NCBI RefSeq assembly: GCF_014648295.1
Contig: NZ_BMQV01000026.1
Location: 1 to 58,892, forward strand
Source of the DNA: Shewanella saliphila
Lineage (GTDB): Bacteria > Pseudomonadota > Gammaproteobacteria > Enterobacterales > Shewanellaceae
Reading direction: 5' to 3'
Length of the DNA: 58,892 bases
A program made the translations under genes and the position numbers. Positions 38,440-45,719 of this stretch are shown here, piece by piece (the stretch's first letter is position 1; each line of letters starts with the position of its first letter). Below the pieces are notes generated by a model. That model searched no databases. It saw only the letters and a program-made list of their open reading frames with translations, and was not told the DNA's origin.

Positions 38440-40686
38440 ATGGAAAAAAATATACGTATCATGGTTTTGTTGCTTTCTTTGTTAGCGGCTTTCGGAGGGA
38501 TGGCTAAGCCTCGTTTACCTGACCTAGATTTCGAAACCTACGATAAGTTCCCCAGTAGTGGGTGGAGGGTATCTGGAGGGGAGGCTGGGTATAGCTTTTC
38601 GGTTGATGATAAGGTTTTTCAACGTGGGCAGCGATCAGTTTCGGTTGAGTTTAAAGGAAGTAAACCTAACGCTGGCTCCTTTGGTTATTGGTTGGCGCTC
38701 CAAGCGAAGGGGCAAAACATTAAGTTGAGGGGGGCTGTGAAAACTGAGGGTATTACTGATGGATGGGTGGGGTTGATGCTTAATGTTCACCCTGATCAAG
38801 CCTTTAGTAATATGCGAGAGCAGAAATTATTCGGTGACAATGATTGGAGGGATTTTGAGATTAGTTTGGATGTTGAACTCAAAAATGCCTCTGCGATTAC
38901 AGTTGGTGGTGTGTTATCGGGTAATGGGAAAGTTTGGTTCGATGATCTTCAGATACTGATAGACGATAAACCATTAACAAGTTCTCAACTACGTGAGACT
39001 CCTCGCGCATATAAGGATGACGAATTTGATTCTGGTTCAATGTTGGTTTTGTCTGGGGTGGATGAGGCAACACTAATAAACTTAGACCTTTTAGGGAGGG
39101 TGTGGGGGTTTCTGAAATATCACCATCCAAATGTGGGAGGGGGAGATTATAACTGGGATTATGAATTGTTTAGGTTTCTTCCAGATTATCTTTCAGTTGT
39201 GGATGTTCAGGAGAGAGACAAGAGTCTGGTAGGTTGGATCGATCGGTTAGGTAAGGTGACTCCGTGTATTGATTGTAAAGTGACAAATCAGGAGTCTGTT
39301 CTGAAGCCAGATCATAGATGGTTTTATGAATTTGGTCTATCAAAAGAACTAATCAAAAAATTGAACTCGGTTTATGAGGGGCGGAGACAAGGCGCGAGCT
39401 TTTATGTAACCACAAACAGCAGGCGGAGGGTCATTTTTTCAAATGAAAAAGCTTATTCTAATATGCCGTATCCAGATGATGGGTTTAGATTATTAGCTTT
39501 ATACCGGTATTGGAACTTGGTTCAATATTTTTTTCCGTATAAGCATTTGACTGATAAGGAGTGGAGTAGTGTTCTCGCTGAATATATTCCATTGTTTCTA
39601 GGGGCAAAAAATCGGTTAGATTATGAAAAAGTGGCGCTATCTTTAATGGGTGAGCTTAAGGATACGCATGCTAATTTATGGGCTGGTCGCGGTGAAGTTG
39701 AAAAAATGCGAGGTGAATTTTACCCACCAGTTTTCACAAGGTTTGTTGAGGGTGAGCTTGTTGTGGTGGATTTTTACACAGAAAACAAGCGTGATATCAG
39801 CGATATGTCCCGCCTGAGCGGCCTGTCTATAGGTGATGTTATTACAGAGATCGATGGTGTCGCCGTGGAAGAGTTGGTTAGGGATAAGCTGCGTTATTAC
39901 CCTGCATCAAATGAAGCTTCAAGGCTAAGAGATATTGCTCCTGATTTGTTGAGGTCGAATAAGGCTAAAATAGATATAAGCTTTAGGCGCGACAAGTTAA
40001 TGGGTAATACGTCGCTAAAATTATTCAAAAAGGAAGAGTTGCACGTTTTCCAGTTGTATCGCAAACCTAAGGGTGAAAAAAGCTATGAAACTATCGATGG
40101 GGATATTGGTTACGTTACGTTGGCCACCATTGAAAAAAAGGATGTGGATTCTATAAAAAATCAATTCAAGGATGCGGCAGGCATTATAATTGATATTCGA
40201 AATTATCCTAACACTCCATCAATGTATAGCTTGGGTTCATTTTTCGTGGAAGATAAAAGAGCATTCGCGAAATTCACTTATCCAAACATAAATAACCCGG
40301 GTGAGTTTGGCGTTGGTAATGTAGCGGTTCTTAAACCGTCGGAAGTGACTTTTAAAGGAAAGCTAGTTGTCTTAGTGAATGAAAACACGCAAAGTCAAGC
40401 TGAGTTTACTGCGATGGCATTTCGGGCGGGTAGAGACACTGCGATAATAGGGAGTAAAACGTCAGGTGCAGATGGCAACATTGTGAGCTTTGCTCTGCCG
40501 GGTCTATTAAGGACGACTTTTTCCGGTCTTGGAGTTTATTATCCTGACGGTGGAGAAACTCAAAGAGTAGGTATTATTCCTGATTTTGAGGTGAAGCAAA
40601 CCATAGAAGGAGTGAAAGAAGGTAGGGATGAGTTAGTGGAAAAGGCTATTGAGGTAATTAGAACTAGGGAAGCTGCGATTAAGTAG
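38440..40686 (+). CDS. Exported S41-family peptidase
   Basis: Protein of 748 residues with a signal peptide (1-22). Residues about 28-180 form a carbohydrate-binding-like beta domain, followed by a helical region, a PDZ-like segment (about 455-495; GLSIGDVITEIDGVAVEEL) and an S41 protease domain (about 550-740). The nucleophile should be the serine of ENTQSQAEFTAMAF near residue 651, and SKTSGADGN follows as in C-terminal processing proteases. Codon choice is unlike the core genes (many AGG, GGG and GGT-rich runs), suggesting transfer. It begins 77 bases after the truncated exporter ATPase on the same strand; a joint role in peptide maturation is inference. Confidence 0.88.
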   Translation: MEKNIRIMVLLLSLLAAFGGMAKPRLPDLDFETYDKFPSSGWRVSGGEAGYSFSVDDKVFQRGQRSVSVEFKGSKPNAGSFGYWLALQAKGQNIKLRGAVKTEGITDGWVGLMLNVHPDQAFSNMREQKLFGDNDWRDFEISLDVELKNASAITVGGVLSGNGKVWFDDLQILIDDKPLTSSQLRETPRAYKDDEFDSGSMLVLSGVDEATLINLDLLGRVWGFLKYHHPNVGGGDYNWDYELFRFLPDYLSVVDVQERDKSLVGWIDRLGKVTPCIDCKVTNQESVLKPDHRWFYEFGLSKELIKKLNSVYEGRRQGASFYVTTNSRRRVIFSNEKAYSNMPYPDDGFRLLALYRYWNLVQYFFPYKHLTDKEWSSVLAEYIPLFLGAKNRLDYEKVALSLMGELKDTHANLWAGRGEVEKMRGEFYPPVFTRFVEGELVVVDFYTENKRDISDMSRLSGLSIGDVITEIDGVAVEELVRDKLRYYPASNEASRLRDIAPDLLRSNKAKIDISFRRDKLMGNTSLKLFKKEELHVFQLYRKPKGEKSYETIDGDIGYVTLATIEKKDVDSIKNQFKDAAGIIIDIRNYPNTPSMYSLGSFFVEDKRAFAKFTYPNINNPGEFGVGNVAVLKPSEVTFKGKLVVLVNENTQSQAEFTAMAFRAGRDTAIIGSKTSGADGNIVSFALPGLLRTTFSGLGVYYPDGGETQRVGIIPDFEVKQTIEGVKEGRDELVEKAIEVIRTREAAIK

Positions 40687-40814
40687 TCAGATTCTCCCTA
40701 CATGAGCCCCAAGGCCATCATTATCGACGTCCTGTGGCTCTATTTTCTTATTTTCAGCTAAAAATCGTCTCTATGAGGCTGATTTTGGACCTGTTTTAAG
40801 TCAATTTTCCCATT

Positions 40815-41045
40815 TTAGGTAGATCTCGCCTGTGCGCTTATTAATTGGTCGACTCCCACTAGGTTCGCCAAGTTGAATAACATCACCAGCTGACTGTCGT
40901 TTTTAACCAGTTCCTTGTACCTGGCTTTGACGAAACCAAACTGACATTTAACTATCCTAAATGGATGTTCAACCTTGGCTTGGATACTGGCCTTCAGGTA
41001 TTCGTAACGGATGGCCAGCTTGTTCTTGCGTGGGAGCTTCTTCAA
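40815..41045 (-). pseudogene. IS5-type transposase, C-terminal remnant
   Basis: A 76-residue minus-strand fragment with [20 protein letters not shown] and the following [11 protein letters not shown]...LFNLANL, characteristic of the C-terminus of IS5-family DDE transposases (the glutamate-containing KVEHPFR motif). The N-terminal three quarters are absent. The fragment abuts an integrase fragment at about 41045, showing that at least one rearrangement joined two mobile elements. The 130 bases to its left (40687-40814) may hold the IS end but no terminal repeat was confirmed. Confidence 0.8.
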
Positions 41046-41049
41046 CTCT

Positions 41050-41239
41050 GGCAGTAAAACTTGGATTGAATGCGGACTACTATGGCACTCATTCCATGCG
41101 CCGTACTAAAGCAACCTTGATCTATGCCAAAACAAAAAACATCAGAGCGGTACAGATTTTACTGGGGCACTCGAAGCTAGATAACACTATTCGTTACCTT
41201 GGAGTGGAACTGGAAGACGCTCTGAGGCTCTCAGAGTAA
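41050..41239 (+). pseudogene. Tyrosine recombinase (integrase), C-terminal remnant
   Basis: The last ~62 residues of a phage-type integrase are readable: [20 protein letters not shown], then QILLGHSKLDNTIRYLGVE. They supply the catalytic HxxR, the second histidine (LLGH) and the nucleophile tyrosine (IRYLG). The catalytic N-terminal part is missing, cut at the IS5 remnant. It is inactive. The sequence closely follows the small integrases often found with genomic islands. Confidence 0.85.
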
Positions 41240-41577
41240 ACAGACTGCTGAGGCTTGCTGATACAGGCTTTTCTCCTGAAAAGCCTGTGCCCCAATACGT
41301 TTTTGGAATGGATAGTTATCTCGCTTTCCTAATCCTTAGTTGACCCAGTTTATCCAATCCATATAGAGTTCATCATGAGTGAGCGAAACTGGATGGGTAT
41401 AGCGTCATATTCAAACTTAATTAGTTTTGAGGGTTTTTAAGTCAATTCACATACGCGTTTTTCAGTATGGTGTATTTAATTGAAAACTGATAAGTTATTT
41501 GCATACAGATAGTTAACTGTGCGTGTTTTCACTGGTCTAACGAGATAAATACGCAACGCCTAAATACTAAACGTTAA
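41240..41577. other. Non-coding stretch with hairpin
   Basis: No gene is seen in these 338 bases. A perfect stem ACAGGCTTTTC-TCCT-GAAAAGCCTGT lies at 41263-41288, just after the integrase remnant, without a T-run. Near the end, GTCTAAC (about 41533) and GTTAAAT (about 41572) resemble the outer boxes of integron attC sites, directly before the next start codon. Confidence 0.4.
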
Positions 41578-41973
41578 ATGAACCATATGGATAGTCGTAT
41601 ACTTAAAACATTAAATATAGTCACCATATTTTTTGCTGTGTTAGCAGGCGCTTTTTTAGCGTTATCGTCAACCTTTATTATTATAAGGAATAGCATTTTT
41701 ATTGGACTGCTCCCATTTACAATATGCTTTATTGTTTCGTATGCGATATCGTTAATCGTTCAAAAAAAGTTATCTTATGCGCTGATATTACCGAGTGTTT
41801 ATACATTTACATTTGGTGGTTATATGGGAATAGCATTGGTTATATCCGAATCGTTTTCGTTCGAGAGAGGCTTTGAAATAACAACATTTCACCTTGTATG
41901 GTTAGTCATCTCGATTATCAGTTGCCTTGTACCTAAATTTACAGTTCACTTAATAGCGGGGCGTTATATGTGA
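41578..41973 (+). CDS. Hypothetical small membrane protein (four helices)
   Basis: I do not recognise this 131-residue protein. Four hydrophobic segments are visible (about 11-34, 40-62, 68-91 and 104-126) separated by short polar turns. The ATG immediately follows a GTTAAAT sequence and has no ribosome binding site of note, as is common in gene cassettes. Met4 is an alternative start. The stop is followed at once by a second, interrupted reading frame. Function unknown. Confidence 0.6.
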   Translation: MNHMDSRILKTLNIVTIFFAVLAGAFLALSSTFIIIRNSIFIGLLPFTICFIVSYAISLIVQKKLSYALILPSVYTFTFGGYMGIALVISESFSFERGFEITTFHLVWLVISIISCLVPKFTVHLIAGRYM

Positions 41974-41994
41974 ATGACTATGGGTTGGAGTCAA

Positions 41995-42354
41995 ATGGAA
42001 GTATTAAAAGGTATCAATCTCACTGACTCTTTCGTTTTAGATTGGAGTTATGAGAATAACTGTCTTTGCTTTGAGCTTGAGGCCAGCATCTGGCCTGAGT
42101 CCAGATATTATGCCGAGCCAAAGTTAAATGAATATACGTGCTACTGAAAAGCAATACTTCAATTCACTAATGCAGTTTCCGTATCTGGTTTAAAGCCCAA
42201 ATCAGTTGTAATACCATCAATTGATCCAGACGGTTCAATTGATTATGGCAACATTGATACATTGCAGGTAGTCGATAGTGGATTTGAGCTTACCGGTAAT
42301 TTTGGCAATATAAAAATATCTGGCGGGGAGCTTCTATTTCAAATTCACACATAA
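41995..42354 (+). pseudogene. Hypothetical protein gene interrupted by in-frame TGA
   Basis: A frame starting MEVLKGINLTDSFVLDW (GGAG upstream) runs to a TGA at 42145-42147 after 50 codons, then continues in the same frame without interruption to TAA at 42352-42354 (KAILQFTNAVSVSGLKPKS ... GGELLFQIHT). Read through, it would encode about 119 residues with plausible amino-acid composition in both halves, a good sign of one former gene with a nonsense mutation. In-frame ATGs at 41974 and 41980 could extend it. I do not recognise the family; a small soluble protein of the immunity-protein type is one possibility but unproven. Confidence 0.6.
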
Positions 42355-42793
42355 CAATATTTGTCATTCGGGGCCTACTGTCCCCCGCGACGTTCAAAAG
42401 TTCGAGCGCATGCTCGTAACGTTAAACCATAGAAATTTTAATCCGAAACTCACTAATTAGAGCTTAGCATCTAAATCGTTTCTGTCCATAAACGGTTTAG
42501 GGTGGTGACTCATTTCCCCAAAGTTTGTTTCCCTCCTAATTATGCAAAATCAAATATTGAGTAATAGTACCCAAAAATACAGCCAATGATGTTTAATCTT
42601 TCAAGCAGAATTCCCATGCACATGTAGTCGGCTGGTATATTTGGGGTATTTGAAGTAAGTTATTGTAAGTATATTGAATAATAATTTGTATTTAGTCTTC
42701 TTTTACGTGGCAAATTCACATGCGTGTTAATCCCAATAAGTGCGCATGCGCACTGTACAAATGCTATACGATTTTCAGGTTGAGGTGTTTTCA
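42355..42793. other. Non-coding stretch with hairpins upstream of lipoprotein gene
   Basis: No gene is supported. Hairpins GGGG-CCTACTGT-CCCC (about 42378-42393) and GAGC-GCAT-GCTC, then AACGTTAAACC (about 42416-42426), lie at the left. A segment near 42477-42490 (CGTTTCTGTCCATAAA) resembles the DNA at 43317-43332 (CGTTTTTGTCCATAAA). Confidence 0.4.
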
Positions 42794-43339
42794 ATGAAAA
42801 AGGTAATCTCAGTTACAGTCTTAGGTTTGTCAGTCTTAGGTTTGTCATTATTGGGGTGTAATCATAATTATGAAGGGGAGTATTTAGCGACAGAAGGAGT
42901 TGACTGTACCCTAAATTCTAATATAAATAATAACGATGTTTTTCTTGAAATTGGTCTTCAGAGTGAAGGTTATACTGCTATCGCACCAAGGGTGTTAAAT
43001 TTGGGGCTGGGATCTACAAGTGATGGAACGGCATCGCCATCTGAAGATGATATATTAAATTTTAACTTTTCTAAACGTGGACCGAGAGTAAGGGGAGCAC
43101 CTACAAATCCAAGCCCCTTTAAGTCGGTCTCAATGTCAATAAAGGTCCATCCAACCAAGCATAATCATATATTAATTCATGAGTCGTATGCTTCACTCAT
43201 TCACGATAATAATGGCTATATAAATTTGTTAAAAGCCGACCAAAAGCAGCCTAACTACATCCCTCTTTGTTTAATCAAAAAAAATACAATAAACTATCTA
43301 TGGTTAAGCGCTAAAACGTTTTTGTCCATAAATGAGTGA
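42794..43339 (+). CDS. Hypothetical lipoprotein
   Basis: Protein of 181 residues started at the ATG giving MKKVISVTV, because GAGGTG lies 8 bases upstream. A lipoprotein signal ends in LSLLGC (cysteine 22). The mature part has no recognised domain; it is rich in Asn and Ser with SKRGPRVRGAPTNPSPFK near the middle. The signal region contains a direct DNA repeat CTTAGGTTTGTCA. The last codons overlap a motif also found upstream (GTCCATAAA), so the true C-terminus may have been altered by the adjoining repeat element. Confidence 0.65.
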   Translation: MKKVISVTVLGLSVLGLSLLGCNHNYEGEYLATEGVDCTLNSNINNNDVFLEIGLQSEGYTAIAPRVLNLGLGSTSDGTASPSEDDILNFNFSKRGPRVRGAPTNPSPFKSVSMSIKVHPTKHNHILIHESYASLIHDNNGYINLLKADQKQPNYIPLCLIKKNTINYLWLSAKTFLSINE

Positions 43340-43400
43340 GATGCCTCAGCTTGAAATGCCTAAATTCAACTCTGAACTTGAGGTCGTTGCAGAAAATGAC

Positions 43401-43492
43401 GTGGCGGCTGGGAGATCCAAGAGGGAACAGCCGTTGGTTTCCTCTTGGTCTGGTGTGGGTGAAGCGACACGACGTTAGTGGCCGTAGGCCAT
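43401..43492 (-). repeat. 92-base multi-hairpin repeat, right copy
   Basis: Reverse complement of 37328-37419 with 3 mismatches. It follows the lipoprotein gene and is adjoined on its left by the 22-base shared stretch 43362-43383. Together the two copies bracket about 6 kb. Confidence 0.9.
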
Positions 43493-43608
43493 TTTTTAAT
43501 TTAGTGGGGCAGTGAACGTTTATAAAAATAAGCATTGATGAAAACAGTACAAACGCCATTAAAAATCATGGGCGACATTATTTTTCTAATAAGCCGAGGA
43601 AGTACGGG

Positions 43609-43872
43609 ATGGATTTACTTTTTATCATATACTTTGCCCTAGCCATTTACTTTGTGTTAAGCCTTGTCATATCTGTCTTCTTAGCTAAAAGAGGGGATTT
43701 GGATAATGTGCAAAAATCTGCTCAGATTGTTCTTGTCTGGTTAATCCCATATTTTGCTGCTATTGCTTTGTGGCAGTTTAACAAAAGCCAAGATCAAGCA
43801 GTCTGCAAGCATTCGAATTTTGGCGGAGGTCCAAGAGATAGCAGTGGTGCTGGATCAGATGGTAATCACTAA
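43609..43872 (+). CDS. Hypothetical small membrane protein
   Basis: Protein of 87 residues with two membrane segments (about 3-25 and 39-56) and a polar, Gly/Ser-rich C-terminal tail. The arrangement (helix, short charged loop AKRGDLDNVQKSAQ, helix, tail) resembles PLDc_N-like or small toxin-associated membrane proteins, but I do not recognise a family. GGAAG precedes the ATG at about 10 bases. No function assigned. Confidence 0.55.
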   Translation: MDLLFIIYFALAIYFVLSLVISVFLAKRGDLDNVQKSAQIVLVWLIPYFAAIALWQFNKSQDQAVCKHSNFGGGPRDSSGAGSDGNH

Positions 43873-43949
43873 ATATGCTTATAACAAACCACTAAATGCC
43901 CTCGCTCTGCTTGTTGGGATACTTATACGTCATCGGAGGACGTATATTT

Positions 43950-44168
43950 GTGGTAACTAAAAAGTTAATTATGCGCTTTCTGGGAGCTCTACTAGGTATA
44001 CCATTTATATTGATGGGGATATGGAGTTTAATTCTTCCAATTTTTGGCGGAATAACAGAAATGTTAAGCCATATTTCTCAAATATTAATTGGCTCATTGT
44101 TTTTGTTTTATGCTGTAACTGGTTACAGTTCAATTTATAAATTTATTCATCGTAATAATAAAAGATAA
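43950..44168 (+). CDS. Hypothetical small membrane protein (GTG start)
   Basis: A 72-residue protein starting with GTG at 43950, chosen because GGAGGA ends 9 bases upstream; an ATG at 43968 is a second option. Two membrane segments (about 8-31 and 36-58) are separated by a short loop, and the C-terminus is basic (KFIHRNNKR). Unrecognised. It is too small and too hydrophobic for confident function assignment. Confidence 0.55.
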   Translation: MVTKKLIMRFLGALLGIPFILMGIWSLILPIFGGITEMLSHISQILIGSLFLFYAVTGYSSIYKFIHRNNKR

Positions 44169-44310
44169 TTTCGTATTACACATATGAGCCTTCTATTAGT
44201 CAATAGGCGAGCACTCATTGTTAAAGTAGGTATTTTCTGTTTTGCACTCAAATTAAAAACCAAATTTAGTCAGGGTAATAGTAAAACCTAGTTTCTCATA
44301 AAGGGTAAAC

Positions 44311-44871
44311 ATGACAACTTACTTCATTTATACAAAGAAACAACGTTCGTCAGCATTGTTACTGATTTTAAATGCTGTCGTGGCACTCCTTTTATACGTA
44401 GCAGCTCACAAATATCTACCAAGGTTAACGAACGATACCCATGCGTTAGCACAACTGTTTGAGGTTGTTGATATCGCCATTTGGGTTGTTGAAGCGATAT
44501 TACTTGGATTAGCATTATGGTTTTGGTTTGAAAATAAACAAATTAGGGTGTGTGTCACGCCAACCACTTTGTCTTATTTTGATCCCACCTTTGGTGATGT
44601 GAGCTGGCAAGTCAAGGTTTCTGACATTACGCAATTAAAGCAAATCAGCCATACAGGGCATGAATTTACGTCAAACGTGATAGTGCTCAAAAATGGAGAA
44701 CATAGGCAACTAATGTACTCAAACTATCGTGGATTTGATCGACGTGCTTTTTTTGATGCACTTGTATTAGCCAACCCGAATATCATTGTGCCAGAGAGTA
44801 TATACAGCTACAAAATACAAAGGCCGTCATGGGCTAAACGCATTCGGAAAAAGTTTGGGTTAGATGAGTAA
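44311..44871 (+). CDS. Hypothetical membrane protein with PH-like C-terminal domain
   Basis: Protein of 186 residues with two helices near the N-terminus (about 14-32 and 50-71) followed by a soluble beta-rich domain (about 78-150) that reads like a bacterial PH-like domain (VTPTTLSYFDP ... VKVSDITQLKQI ... VIVLKNGEHRQLMYSNYRGF). The C-terminus is basic. AAGGG precedes the ATG. Similar sequence AGTCAGGGTAA occurs just before this gene (44269) and just after it (44889). The function is unknown. Confidence 0.6.
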   Translation: MTTYFIYTKKQRSSALLLILNAVVALLLYVAAHKYLPRLTNDTHALAQLFEVVDIAIWVVEAILLGLALWFWFENKQIRVCVTPTTLSYFDPTFGDVSWQVKVSDITQLKQISHTGHEFTSNVIVLKNGEHRQLMYSNYRGFDRRAFFDALVLANPNIIVPESIYSYKIQRPSWAKRIRKKFGLDE

Positions 44872-44968
44872 TTTTTAAAAATTAAGTCGAGTCAGGGTAA
44901 CAGTTTATAAAAAGAAGCCTTGGTGAAATCTGTTTAAGCATCATCAAATTCACATCACAGGAATAAGC

Positions 44969-45661
44969 ATGAAAACCATTGGTATGATTGGCGGTATGAG
45001 TTGGGAGTCGACGCAAAGCTATTATCAGGCGATTAACAAAGGGATTAAGGCTGAGTTAGGTGGCTTACACTCAGCAAAGATATGTTTGTACAGCGTCGAT
45101 TTTGCTGAAATTGAAGCTCTGCAACATCAAGGGTTATGGGATGAAACCGCCAAGATATTAGCTGATGCGGCTGTAGCGGTGGAAGCAGGTGGTGCTGATT
45201 TTGTGCTGATTTGTACCAATACCATGCACAAAGTGGCAGATGAGATCCAGGCGCAAATCTCAATACCGATTTTGCATATTGCTGATGCGACCGCTAATGC
45301 TCTCCTTGCTGATGGCGTCACTAAAGTTGGTTTGTTAGGTACTCGATTTACTATGGAGCAAGACTTTTACAAACGGCGGATTAGCGACAATTATCCCATT
45401 GAAGTGATAGTACCTAATCCAGTGGATCAAACGTGTGTTCATGACGTGATATATCGAGAGTTATGTTTAGGCAAAATTAACCCCCAATCAAGGCAAGCTT
45501 ACTTAGCCATTATCGATAAACTCTTTGCTCAAGGCGCACAAGCGGTGATTTTAGGTTGTACAGAAATTGCCTTGTTAGTGAAGCAGCAACATACCCAAGT
45601 ACCGTTATACGATACCACTCAAATCCATGCTAATAGCGCGGTATTGATGGCTTTAACATAA
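44969..45661 (+). CDS. Aspartate/glutamate racemase family protein
   Basis: Cofactor-independent amino-acid racemase of 230 residues, YgeA/aspartate racemase type. IGMIGGMSWESTQSYY opens the protein; the two catalytic cysteines lie in LICTNTMHKVAD (near residue 82) and LGCTEIALL (near residue 193). This family includes aspartate racemases and broad-spectrum or hydantoin-related enzymes, so the exact substrate is open. CAGGAA precedes the ATG. It is convergent with adhE and marks the return to core-like sequence on the right of the accessory region. Confidence 0.88.
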   Translation: MKTIGMIGGMSWESTQSYYQAINKGIKAELGGLHSAKICLYSVDFAEIEALQHQGLWDETAKILADAAVAVEAGGADFVLICTNTMHKVADEIQAQISIPILHIADATANALLADGVTKVGLLGTRFTMEQDFYKRRISDNYPIEVIVPNPVDQTCVHDVIYRELCLGKINPQSRQAYLAIIDKLFAQGAQAVILGCTEIALLVKQQHTQVPLYDTTQIHANSAVLMALT

Positions 45662-45662
45662 A

Positions 45663-45696
45663 AAACGCCTTAAGCGCGGTGGTACTTAAGGCGTTG
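45663..45696. terminator. Bidirectional terminator between racemase and adhE
   Basis: AACGCCTTAAG (45664-45674) pairs perfectly with CTTAAGGCGTT (45685-45695) between two convergent genes, with an A-run on the left that serves minus-strand adhE transcripts. Confidence 0.85.
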
Positions 45697-45719
45697 TGTA
45701 TTAATATTTAGCCAGAAAA

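Noticed and set aside
43311..43559. 82-residue minus-strand frame across the right repeat copy
   Set aside because: It is made of repeat sequence and overlaps the lipoprotein gene end; no coding signals.
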